Of a stretch of DNA of 64,000 nt, positions 1 through 8,516 are shown one piece after another; the first letter of the stretch is position 1, and every line of letters starts with the position of its first letter. Location: positions 1,771,721-1,835,720 of the forward strand of contig NZ_JH556653.1 of the NCBI RefSeq assembly GCF_000179595.2. The letters run 5' to 3'. Origin of the DNA: Acetivibrio cellulolyticus CD2. GTDB lineage: Bacteria; Bacillota; Clostridia; Acetivibrionales; Acetivibrionaceae. The notes beneath the pieces were generated by a model. It saw only the letters and a program-made list of their open reading frames with translations, was not told the origin of the DNA and ran no database searches. A program made the translations under genes and the position numbers.

Positions 1-460
1 TAAGGTCGTCCTCTTTAATTTTGCCGTCTTTCTCAATAAGGATTACTCCTTTTTTGTCGAACATAAACGACACGCAACCGGTTGTCCCCAAATTGCCGCC
101 AAATTTGTCAAAGAAATGCCTTACATCCCCAGCCGTCCTGTTTCTGTTATCGGTCATCGCTTCAACTATAACTGCCACACCTCCAGGTCCATAACCTTCA
201 TATACTATTTCCTCATAACTCGCGCTATCTACGTCACCGGCAGCTTTTTTTATACATCTGATAATATTATCATTAGGCATATTTGCAGCCTTTGCTTTCG
301 CAATAACATCCTTCAGCTTTGAATTAGACTCAGGCTCAGGTCCTCCCTGTCTCACAACAATGGTAATTTCCCTGCCAAGCTTGGTAAATATTTTACCTTT
401 CTGAGAATCGGTCTTTTCCTTTTTACGTTTTATATTGGCCCACTTTGAATGCCCTGACAT
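1..460 (-). CDS. yebC: YebC/PmpR-family regulator, partial
   Basis: The reading frame opens with [14 protein letters not shown], the signature N-terminus of the YebC/PmpR family, and 153 codons are visible before the window edge removes the C-terminus (family members are usually about 240-250 residues). Segments such as [15 protein letters not shown] and [14 protein letters not shown] are typical of the family. An AGGAGGTG ribosome site lies just upstream of the ATG at 460. Members bind DNA as transcriptional regulators, and some are reported to help translation of proline-rich stretches. The gene is transcribed away from the histidine kinase at 807. Identification is firm; the precise role here is unknown. 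Confidence 0.95.
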   Translation of the reverse strand, partial: MSGHSKWANIKRKKEKTDSQKGKIFTKLGREITIVVRQGGPEPESNSKLKDVIAKAKAANMPNDNIIRCIKKAAGDVDSASYEEIVYEGYGPGGVAVIVEAMTDNRNRTAGDVRHFFDKFGGNLGTTGCVSFMFDKKGVILIEKDGKIKEDDL

Positions 461-806
461 AAAACACCTCCATAAAAACTTATAATTGGATAACAACTTT
501 TAAGATAAATTATACCTCACTTTGGTTATATGATGCCAGATACGCACCCCCAAAATTTATCTAATGTTACTTTTGGTTATCTTTAAAACATATCCCTATA
601 AAATTATAATATTAAAAACGCAATTTATAAAGTTTTTTTAAAATATATATTGCAATTTCAATTACTTTTTTAAAAAATGTATTTACAGATATGGAATTTT
701 TATATAAAATATGTATGGTATTTTATGTATTTGTACCATTATTATGCTATTCTTTATGTACATTAATCGTTTTGTAAAATAATAACACTATAAGGATTGA
801 TGTTAA
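461..806. other. Divergent intergenic region
   Basis: This is a very AT-rich stretch between the divergent YebC-type gene and the histidine kinase. It must hold both promoters, but no -35/-10 pair stands out enough to assign. A C-run followed by A's near 550 superficially resembles a SigI -35 box but has no CGAA at the right distance. No open frame of note was seen. Confidence 0.5.
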
Positions 807-1955
807 TTGGCCATAAAACAAGCTTCAAATGTAATCATAAGAATTATTAATATTTTGATAATTGCATTGCTCTTAATTTTAAATTTGAGCTCCTTTATTG
901 CATATAAAGAAGTTGGCATAGGTCTTTCCCCAAGTATTTTCCTCATACAGTTTAAGTATAATGTAGTTTTAGAAGGGGTTCTGCTTGGTGTACTTTTCTT
1001 AACAAATATAATAATGCTAAAAAATCAGTCTTCAAACACCAAAAAAGATGAAAAGCAAGAAGGTGAAGAATTAAACAAATACCAGAAGGAAATTGATGTT
1101 CAATATAAAGTATTAGAAAAAATTGCTTCACTTTACGATACTACCGTTAAATGCACCAATGAAAAATCTGAGTTCTTTTACAATATGTCCCACGAATTGA
1201 AAACTCCTTTAACTGTTATATTAGGTGCAATTCAGCTTATCGAGCAAAAAAACTCCGTTATAGAAGTTGACAGAAGAAAATCCAGTAAACACATAACAAC
1301 TATAAAACAAAACTGTTATAGGCTCCTGCGATTAATTAACAATATGCTGGATTTAAGCCGCATTGAATCCGGTTACATAAAATCCAATATGATTAACTGC
1401 AATATTGTTTACCTTGTTGAAGAAATCTCACTGTCAGTTATACCGTATGCTGAACAAAAATCACTGACTATTGAATTTGATACTACGTCAGAGGAAATAA
1501 TTTCTGCAGTCGACATTGATAAAATTGAAAGGATTATACTAAACCTCTTATCAAATGCTATTAAGTTTACAAATCCAGGAGGCAAAATTTCAATAACTGT
1601 ATCAGCCAAAAATGATAAAGTGCATATTAGCGTAAAGGATACAGGTATCGGAATACCAAAAGATATGCTCCATAATGTATTTGAGCGTTACCAGCAGGTT
1701 GACAGCTCTTTGACAAAAGGAATTGAAGGAAGTGGTTTGGGGCTTTCTATAGTAAAGTCTTTTGTTGAGCTTCATGATGGAAATATAAAAGTAAAGAGCG
1801 AGCCGAACGTTGGCAGTGAATTCCACATTGATCTACCGATAAAACATATTGAATCATCTGACAGCAACCATTCAACTACTGGGCATGATAATCAGATGAG
1901 GATAATAGAGGCTATAAATATTGAGTTTTCGGAAATCTATCATATAGCCTCTTAA
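807..1955 (+). CDS. Membrane sensor histidine kinase
   Basis: This 382-residue protein has two N-terminal hydrophobic helices (about 8-31 and 52-70), a short coiled linker, a HisKA dimerisation box with the phospho-accepting His129 in NMSHELKTP, and a HATPase domain with N-box (NLLSNAIKF, about 246-254), G1 (DTGIGI, 278-283) and G2 (GSGLGLSI, 308-315). There is almost no extracellular loop, so it probably senses the membrane or an intramembrane cue. The start is a TTG preceded by AAGGAT. No response regulator is next to it, so it is an orphan kinase. Its last codons form one arm of a stem-loop (about 1908-1951). Confidence 0.93.
   Translation: MAIKQASNVIIRIINILIIALLLILNLSSFIAYKEVGIGLSPSIFLIQFKYNVVLEGVLLGVLFLTNIIMLKNQSSNTKKDEKQEGEELNKYQKEIDVQYKVLEKIASLYDTTVKCTNEKSEFFYNMSHELKTPLTVILGAIQLIEQKNSVIEVDRRKSSKHITTIKQNCYRLLRLINNMLDLSRIESGYIKSNMINCNIVYLVEEISLSVIPYAEQKSLTIEFDTTSEEIISAVDIDKIERIILNLLSNAIKFTNPGGKISITVSAKNDKVHISVKDTGIGIPKDMLHNVFERYQQVDSSLTKGIEGSGLGLSIVKSFVELHDGNIKVKSEPNVGSEFHIDLPIKHIESSDSNHSTTGHDNQMRIIEAINIEFSEIYHIAS
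1908..1951 (+). terminator. Stem-loop overlapping the kinase 3' end
   Basis: GAGGCTATA at 1908-1916 pairs with TATAGCCTC at 1943-1951, so the hairpin lies inside the last codons of the histidine kinase. There is no clear T-run after it. It could still act as a terminator between the convergent kinase and CoA-binding genes, which are only 12 bp apart. Confidence 0.35.
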
Positions 1956-1967
1956 TTAAGCTATTCC

Positions 1968-2342
1968 TTACCTTAGGGCTACAAGTACACATGCCTGTAC
2001 GGCGTTTAGCCCCTTTTCATCAATTAAATCCATTATGCTATTATTATAAGTTCCCGGTTGAAACCATATATTACTTACTCCAACTTTTGCTGCTTCTTCA
2101 ATTACTTCAATTCCCCTTTTTGGTGATACAACCATGTCAATTACTTCAGGAACCTCCGGTAATGAAGATAAATCCTTATAGCACTTATCTCCTTCAATCT
2201 CCTCATAATTCGGATTAACAGGATACACCGTATATCCATGAGATTTAAGCTTTTTATAAATCATATTCCCATACTTTTCCGGATTGTCATTAACTCCTAT
2301 TACAGCCCATACTTTCTTTTCAAGCATTTCCTCTTCCATCAT
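1968..2342 (-). CDS. CoA-binding domain protein (YccU-like)
   Basis: This 124-residue protein is made up entirely of a Rossmann-like CoA_binding_2 domain. It has the opening WAVIGVNDNPEKYGN, the middle segment YPVNPNYEEIEG and the end WFQPGTYNN, all characteristic of the YccU/succinyl-CoA-synthetase-alpha-like family. An AAGGAGAG site precedes the ATG. The biochemical role of the family is unclear; binding of CoA or acyl-CoA is the usual assumption. It lies 56 bp downstream of the YigZ gene on the same strand and may be co-transcribed with it. Confidence 0.9.
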   Translation of the reverse strand: MMEEEMLEKKVWAVIGVNDNPEKYGNMIYKKLKSHGYTVYPVNPNYEEIEGDKCYKDLSSLPEVPEVIDMVVSPKRGIEVIEEAAKVGVSNIWFQPGTYNNSIMDLIDEKGLNAVQACVLVALR

Positions 2343-2398
2343 TTTATCCGCTCTCCTTCCTGCAGGACAGAAGTATTAATTTCGATATTTCATCATTC

Positions 2399-3049
2399 CT
2401 ATAGAATTAGCTTTCCTTGCAAATCCAAAGTTATGTATGTATCGTCGCCTGGTTCAATAATTGCTCTGGCATTTGTCGCTTCAATCATAATATTAATAAA
2501 TTTGTCGACTTCATCCACAAATACAAAAACGATTAATTCTACATCCTGTTCATATACAATATCTTTTATTGTATAGCCTTCAGAGATAAGTAAACTTTGT
2601 ATCTTTCCGAATAAAGTATATTCAACAATAACGCTCATTTCCCTGCAAAGTTTTTTAACAACAACTCCTGCAGCTTCTACACCTAAAGCAGCACTTTTTC
2701 CATATGCACGAATAAGTCCTGCAGCACCGAGCAAAGTCCCTCCAAAATATCTGGTAACTACAACTGCAAGGTTCTGGACCTCCATCCGCTTTATTACTTC
2801 AAGCATTGGAAGACCTGCTGTACCCGAAGGTTCTCCAGCATCGCTAAACCTCTGTATAATATTGTTACCACCAATTGAATAGGCGTAAACATTGTGCGTA
2901 GCATCCCAGTATTTAGACTTTAAACCGTTTATAAACGACAACGCCTCTTCCTCATTTGATACAGGCTTTACAGAAGCTATAAACCTGGACTTCTTTTCTT
3001 CTATTTCACAAACTGCAGAATTAAAAACTGTTTTGTATTCCTTATCCAA
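2399..3049 (-). CDS. yigZ: YigZ/IMPACT family protein
   Basis: The protein carries the UPF0029/IMPACT N-terminal domain, with the diagnostic stretches KKSRFIASVKPV, DATHNVYAYSIG, FSDAGEPSGTAG and VVVTRYFGGTLLGAAGL, followed by a DUF1949-type C-terminal domain. Family members are about 210 residues, which matches. AAAGGTGG lies 5 nt before a TTG at 3049, which I take as the start; a GTG at 3058 would add three residues but overlaps that site. The IMPACT relatives in eukaryotes affect translational control, while the bacterial function is not settled. Confidence 0.93.
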   Translation of the reverse strand: MDKEYKTVFNSAVCEIEEKKSRFIASVKPVSNEEEALSFINGLKSKYWDATHNVYAYSIGGNNIIQRFSDAGEPSGTAGLPMLEVIKRMEVQNLAVVVTRYFGGTLLGAAGLIRAYGKSAALGVEAAGVVVKKLCREMSVIVEYTLFGKIQSLLISEGYTIKDIVYEQDVELIVFVFVDEVDKFINIMIEATNARAIIEPGDDTYITLDLQGKLIL

Positions 3050-3261
3050 ATTAACCACCTTTAGTAATGAAGAAAATAACTTAAGCTACAATTTTTGCCC
3101 CTACTTATTTGATTTCAAAAAGCCACGCAAAAATTTGTAAGTTCTGTTTCATTCGTTAATATTTGTATTCTATAATTATAACCCATAAAGCTGATCACTA
3201 CCAATAAAATATAAAAACTTATAATTAACAAAAAGTTCATAGAATTTAGTGCATAATGGTG

Positions 3262-3267
3262 TATAAT
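3262..3267 (+). promoter_or_regulatory. -10 box for lepB
   Basis: A perfect TATAAT lies 35 bp before the lepB start and upstream of an AGGAGGGA ribosome site. The matching -35 is poor, so only the -10 is assigned. Confidence 0.4.
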
Positions 3268-3301
3268 ATTAGTAGAGATTTTATTTCAGGAGGGATTATT
3301 T

Positions 3302-3871
3302 ATGCAGCGTGTTGTCAAAGAACTTGCAAGTTGGGCAGCGTATATTGTTTCAGCCGTCTTAATCGGTTTAGCTATAAATACATTTGTTTTTCAGCCCACT
3401 CAAATCATCGGATGTTCTATGGAGTCTACATTTTATGAGAATGATAAAATTATGGTGAACAAACTTATACACACTTTTGGTTCTGTTCCGGAATATGGGG
3501 ATGTTGTCATTATTGACAGCCGTGTTAATAGATCAAGAACACTTACAGATGACTTAACAGACAGTCTTAAATACAATGCAATTACAAGTATGATTACAAA
3601 AGAAAAACAAGATATTTTGTGGATTAAAAGAGTTATCGGCAAAGCTGGTGACACATTGGAATATATTGATGGCAAATTATATAGAAATGGAAAAGTCATT
3701 GAAGAACCATATATAAAAGAGCCAATGAACTATTTCGGTGACAAAAAGGTTGTCGTTCCTGAAGGAAATGTATTTGTTATGGGGGACAACAGAAATTCCA
3801 GCTGCGATAGCAGAATTATAGGCTGTGTTCCTCTTGATCACATTATAGGAAAGTATGCTTTTAAATTCTAA
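3302..3871 (+). CDS. lepB: Signal peptidase I
   Basis: This 189-residue type I signal peptidase has one N-terminal membrane anchor (about 8-30). Box B contains the catalytic Ser39 in GCSMEST, box D contains the general-base Lys109 in WIKRVIGKAGD, and box E is VFVMGDNRNSSCDSR. It would cleave signal peptides of secreted proteins, including the many exported glycoside hydrolases in this window. AGGAGGGA lies just before the ATG. The serine box reads CSMEST instead of the usual PSMxPT, but all catalytic residues are present. It stands alone, followed by a bidirectional terminator shared with the Nudix-type gene. Confidence 0.96.
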   Translation: MQRVVKELASWAAYIVSAVLIGLAINTFVFQPTQIIGCSMESTFYENDKIMVNKLIHTFGSVPEYGDVVIIDSRVNRSRTLTDDLTDSLKYNAITSMITKEKQDILWIKRVIGKAGDTLEYIDGKLYRNGKVIEEPYIKEPMNYFGDKKVVVPEGNVFVMGDNRNSSCDSRIIGCVPLDHIIGKYAFKF

Positions 3872-3897
3872 ATTATTTTATTGTTATTATTCATAAA

Positions 3898-3946
3898 TAA
3901 AGGACCATAAGCGCCAGACTACTGGACTCATGGTCCTTTTATTTTT
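3898..3946. terminator. Bidirectional rho-independent terminator
   Basis: AAAGGACCAT (3899-3908) pairs with ATGGTCCTTT (3930-3939) and is flanked by A's on the left and T's on the right. It ends lepB (plus) and the Nudix-like gene (minus), which converge here. Confidence 0.8.
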
Positions 3947-3950
3947 ATAA

Positions 3951-4358
3951 CTATATTGTTCCTTCTCTAAACTTTGTAAATGACAAATTCACCAATGACT
4001 TATCCTGACTGTACTTCATCATGTTCATTGCTTCATCGATATTAACAAATACACTATCTTGATTGCCCTTTTCTTCAATAACTTTATCATTTTGGGATTT
4101 CATAATATACCAGGTAATTTTATTTAGGAATGGTGTTTGACGTGAAGTAGAAAAGCATTCATAACTTGTTTGACCTACTGTTGAAACTATTTCAGCTTGG
4201 ACTCCGGACTCTCGGGTTATCTTTTCAAGGGCAACTTCATTTGGCAATTCTCCATTATGCAATACTTCTCGTGGAAGCACCCAGTCATCCCCGTTTTTGA
4301 GAAGGAGAACCTTATCTCCAGAGAACACAACGCCACCTGTAAAGCTCTTTACCAACAT
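3951..4358 (-). CDS. Nudix-fold protein with degenerate box
   Basis: The protein follows the Nudix layout: a beta-strand start (SFTGGVVFSGDKVLLLKN), the turn DWVLPREVLHNG, a helix ending TRESGV, then beta segments with WYIMKS. In the Nudix box (Gx5Ex7REUxEExGU) the first Gly, the RE pair and the first Glu of EE are replaced, giving LEKITRESGV, so metal-dependent hydrolysis may be weak or lost. AAAGGGG stands 8 nt before the ATG at 4358, which I prefer; an ATG at 4376 also has AAGG upstream. The substrate is unknown. The fold assignment is fairly sure, the activity is not. Confidence 0.8.
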   Translation of the reverse strand: MLVKSFTGGVVFSGDKVLLLKNGDDWVLPREVLHNGELPNEVALEKITRESGVQAEIVSTVGQTSYECFSTSRQTPFLNKITWYIMKSQNDKVIEEKGNQDSVFVNIDEAMNMMKYSQDKSLVNLSFTKFREGTI

Positions 4359-4502
4359 AGCAAAAACCCCTTTCATATTAAATTTACCTTCATTAGGAGA
4401 AATGATAAGGAATACATTAGTTCATATTCCCTATATAATATTATAATACTATACTGGTAAATTTTATTCAATTGTATTGGAAATATATTAAAAAATTATT
4501 TT

Positions 4503-6362
4503 TCAAACCTTGAATTTCTTTAAAGAATCCACCTTTGATTTCAACATTGAAACCTTTAAAAAGGTGCCTGATTCCTCATGACTCTGACTGATTATTTTTC
4601 CATTTTTATAAATATAAGATATTGCCCAACCTTCATGATACGGTATTAACAATTCAAGTTCCTCTTCATCCTGCCCAAGTACGTCGGTAATAGCCTTTAG
4701 CAAGTCCTCAAAGCCTTCTTTTGTAACTGCCGAAATTTCTATAACCTTACCCATAGGATTAAGTATCGGAGCTCTTTTTCTCTCCTCAAGCATGTCGACT
4801 TTGTTTAGAGCCATTACAATAGGTTTGCTTGAAGCGCCCAAAGCGTTCAAAATATTGTCTACCACCTCAATCTGCTCCTGAGCCTCATAACTCGTAACAT
4901 CAACAACATGAATCAATACGTCTGCGTATACTGCCTCTTCCAATGTGGATTTAAAGGACTCTATCAGTTCATGCGGCAGTTTTCTTATAAATCCAACGGT
5001 ATCAATAAGAAGGGCTTCTCTTCCGTTTGGAAGTTTAAGGTTTCTAGCTGTAGGGTCCAAAGTTGCAAAAAGCTTGTCCTCTGCAAGCACATCCGATTTG
5101 CAGAGAGTATTCATTAGAGTTGACTTGCCCGCATTTGTATAGCCAACTAAAGCCACAACCGGCAAAGAATCCCTATCTCTGCTTTTACGCATAAACCCTC
5201 TACGCTTTTCAACTTCAGAGAGTTCTGATTCAAGATAGCTTATCCTTCTCCTTATGTGCCGCCTGTCAACCTCCAGCTTCTTCTCTCCCGGTCCCCTTGT
5301 CCCAATACCTCCACCCAATCTCGATAGTTGATTTCCAAGACCTATAAGCCTCGATACCCTGTACTTTAACTGCGCAAGCTCTACCTGGAGCTTTCCCTCT
5401 TTTGACCTCGCCCGCTGGGCAAAAATATCTAAAATCAGCGTTGTTCTATCAATAACTTTTATTCCTACGAGCTCTTCAATATTCCTCAATTGAGCTCCTG
5501 AAAGCTCATCATCAAAAACAATCAGATCAATATCTAAAGCCTGCCTGATAAGACACAGCTCTTCCAATTTACCCCTGCCTATATAATAAGCAGAATCTAT
5601 TCCCTGCCTTCTTTGAAGTATTTTCTTTACTACCTTTGCACCAGCTGTCCAAACAAGCTCTTCCAGTTCATCCAAGGATCTTTCGCCAATACTTTTGCCA
5701 TTTACAATATTACCGGTTGAAGTCTCCAAAGCAACAAGAATAGCTCTTTCAGCATCTGCCTTATTAGCGTATAATGTATCACCAGCCGTTCTGTCAAGCT
5801 CTTCTATAAGATTCCAAAGCTCTACAAAACGATTATCATGCGCTTTAAAAGGACCATAGACCTGTGATTTGTTAAATTCGCCTCCATCAGATTTTTGGGG
5901 TATAGCGACAAAAATCTCTGTAATCTTTCCATCCATAACCCCAACTGCTACCATAGCATCAAGCCTCAATTTGAGCATGGAATTTATATCAACAAGTGAA
6001 ACCATTCCGGCACCGTTTGGATGAGTATGGATGCATCTGACGCCCGAAAGCCTTGATTTATCCCTTCTGCCTTCTACTTCAGGAAGTGCTACAGTACTAC
6101 TATCCCCAACGCTTAAATCTACTATATTGCCCTTCCTGTCAATAAATACAGAAATTTCACGGTTAATTCTGCCGCTAATGTCGGAGATGGCATCTGTCAA
6201 TTCCGGGGGAACAAAATCATTTTTGTCTATCTGCATTTGGCAAACTGCTTCCAATTCTTCAATTACAGACTTTTTTAGAGAATCAAGATTTCCATTTACG
6301 CTAATTATTCTCACCTCTTGTATTCCAAGTATTGTATGTACATAATAAGTATTATCAAACAT
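4503..6362 (-). CDS. hflX: GTPase HflX with N-terminal JAMM-like domain
   Basis: Residues about 205-600 are a full HflX: N-terminal domain, the glycine-rich linker RLGGGIGTRGPGE (about 348-360), then the G domain with G1 GYTNAGKST (407-415), G3 DTVGF (454-458) and G4 NKVD (520-523). HflX is a ribosome-associated GTPase that splits stalled 70S or 100S ribosomes. The protein is 619 residues, against about 430 in Escherichia coli, because of a roughly 190-residue N-terminal extension. That extension holds HTHPNGAGMVSLVD (112-125), an exact match to the HxHx7Sx2D zinc signature of JAMM/MPN metallopeptidases, with Glu69 as a possible partner. It is divergent from the Mug-type gene. Confidence 0.95.
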   Translation of the reverse strand: MFDNTYYVHTILGIQEVRIISVNGNLDSLKKSVIEELEAVCQMQIDKNDFVPPELTDAISDISGRINREISVFIDRKGNIVDLSVGDSSTVALPEVEGRRDKSRLSGVRCIHTHPNGAGMVSLVDINSMLKLRLDAMVAVGVMDGKITEIFVAIPQKSDGGEFNKSQVYGPFKAHDNRFVELWNLIEELDRTAGDTLYANKADAERAILVALETSTGNIVNGKSIGERSLDELEELVWTAGAKVVKKILQRRQGIDSAYYIGRGKLEELCLIRQALDIDLIVFDDELSGAQLRNIEELVGIKVIDRTTLILDIFAQRARSKEGKLQVELAQLKYRVSRLIGLGNQLSRLGGGIGTRGPGEKKLEVDRRHIRRRISYLESELSEVEKRRGFMRKSRDRDSLPVVALVGYTNAGKSTLMNTLCKSDVLAEDKLFATLDPTARNLKLPNGREALLIDTVGFIRKLPHELIESFKSTLEEAVYADVLIHVVDVTSYEAQEQIEVVDNILNALGASSKPIVMALNKVDMLEERKRAPILNPMGKVIEISAVTKEGFEDLLKAITDVLGQDEEELELLIPYHEGWAISYIYKNGKIISQSHEESGTFLKVSMLKSKVDSLKKFKV

Positions 6363-6424
6363 TTTCCGAAATTCTGCAATAACATTTTGAAAAAGGAAAT
6401 TATTTTTAATTTAGAGGTGATAAA

Positions 6425-6988
6425 ATGATTAATCAGAATAATGAAGGCTTTCTACCGGACATAATTTCAGACAATCTAAGTATACTTTTTGTAGGCTACA
6501 ATCCTGGTACACTGTCAGCAGCAACAGGACATCACTATGCAAATAAGAGCAACCGTTTCTGGAAACTCCTCTATGAATCCGGGTTGACTCCATATAAACT
6601 TGACCCGGATGAGGATAGCAGGCTTTTAGAATTTGGCTACGGTTCTACCAATATTGTATCTAGAACCACTAAATCTGCAAAAGACATTACAACTACTGAA
6701 TTCAAAGAAGGCTCCATAATTTTAAAAGAATTAATATATCGAATAAAACCTAAAATAGTATGTTTTGTTGGAATAGGCGTTTACAAGGCTTTTGCCTCAT
6801 ATATTATGAAAATTCCTGAAAGCACGCTCAAAGTGCAATCAGGAATTCAAGAAAAAAGTCTTATCGATGGAATTATAGATTTCGTATGTTCAAATCCCAG
6901 CGGGTTAAACACCATACCCTACAGTGAACAGCTGGAGTGTTTAAAAAAACTAAATCAGATCAAAAACGATATTATTAACCTTACTTAA
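6425..6988 (+). CDS. mug: Mug-like mismatch-specific uracil-DNA glycosylase
   Basis: This 187-residue protein belongs to the uracil-DNA glycosylase superfamily, family 2. The catalytic loop GYNPGTLSAATGHHYA contains Asn26, NRFWKLL (43-49) follows, and the DNA-intercalating C-terminal loop is NPSGLN. Such enzymes remove U or T mispaired with G, and ethenocytosine. AGAGGTG precedes the ATG at 6425. Its last 8 bp overlap the 3' end of the convergent secreted protein gene, so no terminator separates them. Confidence 0.9.
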   Translation: MINQNNEGFLPDIISDNLSILFVGYNPGTLSAATGHHYANKSNRFWKLLYESGLTPYKLDPDEDSRLLEFGYGSTNIVSRTTKSAKDITTTEFKEGSIILKELIYRIKPKIVCFVGIGVYKAFASYIMKIPESTLKVQSGIQEKSLIDGIIDFVCSNPSGLNTIPYSEQLECLKKLNQIKNDIINLT

Positions 6989-8237
6989 CCTGTCTTAACT
7001 CAATAACCTGCTTTAAGGAATTCCACATTTCATCGGATGCCAGCCCTATTGTCCACAGGGATATTCCTTTTAGTCCGTATCTTTTTGCTATTCCCACCTT
7101 GGATTTTATGCTCTCTTCATTTTCGCTTGCAGCTGAAATGGCAAGATAGAGCTTTTCTGCGGGGACTTCTTTTTTAGCTTCCTCTACCGCTTCTATTACA
7201 AGATTTATAGGCTCCGGCTTCACACCGTAATCATGTGCCATAATTATTATCTTGTCAGCCAGCTGACCCAATGTTTTATAGTCATAACCCTTATAAGAAC
7301 TGTTTGGCGCATGCAATGTCAGGGTAAGACTCAAACCTTCTTTTTTAAGCCTCTCCGATAGGAGCTTTACAAGGTAATTGAAATTACTCTTTACCCTTTC
7401 CAGATCCTGCCCCGTCTGGCTTAGCCCCAGGCCTTCGAAATCAAGGTTTACTCCGTTATAACTGGATGCCTCAGCAGCAATATTATACACAGCATTTGAA
7501 ACCGATTCGGTATTCTCTATCAACTTTGTAAGGGAATTATCACCATCCCCCATATAAATACACATTTCTGTCTTAAGATTATATGCTTTTGCAGCCTCCA
7601 GCGCCTTTTCCCATCCATCCGGCTTCTTCCATCCCATTTTATTGTCTTGAATAAGATTTCCTTTCTCGTCCATTCCATACCAGCCAACAGCCAGTTCACT
7701 TACAAGGTCCGTATTTCCAATACCTGTTTGAGGATAAGACTTTCCAAAAAGATTCGCCCAATTATTACTTAAAGCATAAAAACCAATGACCTCCATAGCT
7801 TTTTTCGGTGAAGTTATAAGCACACTACTTGTTTTTGCATCCCATAGAACTTCACATCCAAAAGCTTCACTAAAAAATCTTATAGGAATAAGCGTCCTTC
7901 CGTTTATTATCGTAGGTGGAACATCAAGGCTAATTGCTTCTTTATTTTTATAAGCTGTTTTGTTTCCAATTTGAAGGCTTATTGATGTATCGGCATCCGA
8001 AGCCTTTACCGTTTTAGTTAAACCATCCCAGCCTACTTCTACATTTAAGGCCTCTGCAATAGCACGAAAGGGAATCAAAACACGTCCGTTAAGATTTACA
8101 GGTAACACGTCAAATTCGACAGCCACCCCATCTATAAAGACACAAATTTCCTTTTGCGTATCCTTTGCAAATACAGGAACATTTAAAAATACTAGTGCAA
8201 AAATTATTGCCAGACTTAAACTTAATAATCTCTTCAT
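6981..8237 (-). CDS. Secreted copper-amine-oxidase-N/GH18 protein
   Basis: A signal peptide (1-24, ending VPVFAK) is followed by a copper-amine-oxidase N-terminal-like stalk domain (about 30-145, with GRVLIPFRAIAEALN and GRTLIPIRFFSEAFG repeats). A GH18-type barrel follows, with NGVNLDFEGL carrying Asp266 and Glu268 as the catalytic DxE. The closest known architectures are the wall-acting glycosidases of spore-formers (YaaH/SleL type), so a peptidoglycan or chitin-like substrate is likely rather than plant polysaccharide; there is no dockerin. A GGGGGAGAG site precedes the ATG. Its last 8 bp overlap the Mug-type gene. Confidence 0.85.
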   Translation of the reverse strand: MKRLLSLSLAIIFALVFLNVPVFAKDTQKEICVFIDGVAVEFDVLPVNLNGRVLIPFRAIAEALNVEVGWDGLTKTVKASDADTSISLQIGNKTAYKNKEAISLDVPPTIINGRTLIPIRFFSEAFGCEVLWDAKTSSVLITSPKKAMEVIGFYALSNNWANLFGKSYPQTGIGNTDLVSELAVGWYGMDEKGNLIQDNKMGWKKPDGWEKALEAAKAYNLKTEMCIYMGDGDNSLTKLIENTESVSNAVYNIAAEASSYNGVNLDFEGLGLSQTGQDLERVKSNFNYLVKLLSERLKKEGLSLTLTLHAPNSSYKGYDYKTLGQLADKIIIMAHDYGVKPEPINLVIEAVEEAKKEVPAEKLYLAISAASENEESIKSKVGIAKRYGLKGISLWTIGLASDEMWNSLKQVIELRQVK

Positions 8238-8413
8238 CTCTCTCCCCCATTATTATAATTAATTTCAAACAGTCATTATGCTCATACTAAACCCATATAA
8301 GACTACTATTCGATTTCTTCAACATAACTTATTCGCTTTTTTCTCTGCTTATCCTCCTTTTGGAAGATTAAATTTGTGTTCTAATAATATCCAAAGTAAG
8401 CTTTATAAAATCA

Positions 8414-8451
8414 TAAAAAAACACCCTCTCTTTACAGTATAGTAAAGTGAG
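8414..8451 (-). terminator. Terminator after the GH16 gene
   Basis: On the minus strand a stem with CTTTAC and GTAAAG arms and a short loop ends in GGGTG and a run of seven T's. It lies 66 bp past the lichenase stop. Confidence 0.65.
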
Positions 8452-8516
8452 CATGTTAGCTAAACTTGCATTATGTAATGTTAATGTGTATATTATTTTC
8501 GTCAAGATACTCATCT

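Noticed and set aside
545..580. SigI promoter upstream of the histidine kinase (CCCCCAAAA)
   Set aside because: No CGAA at 17-19 nt downstream.
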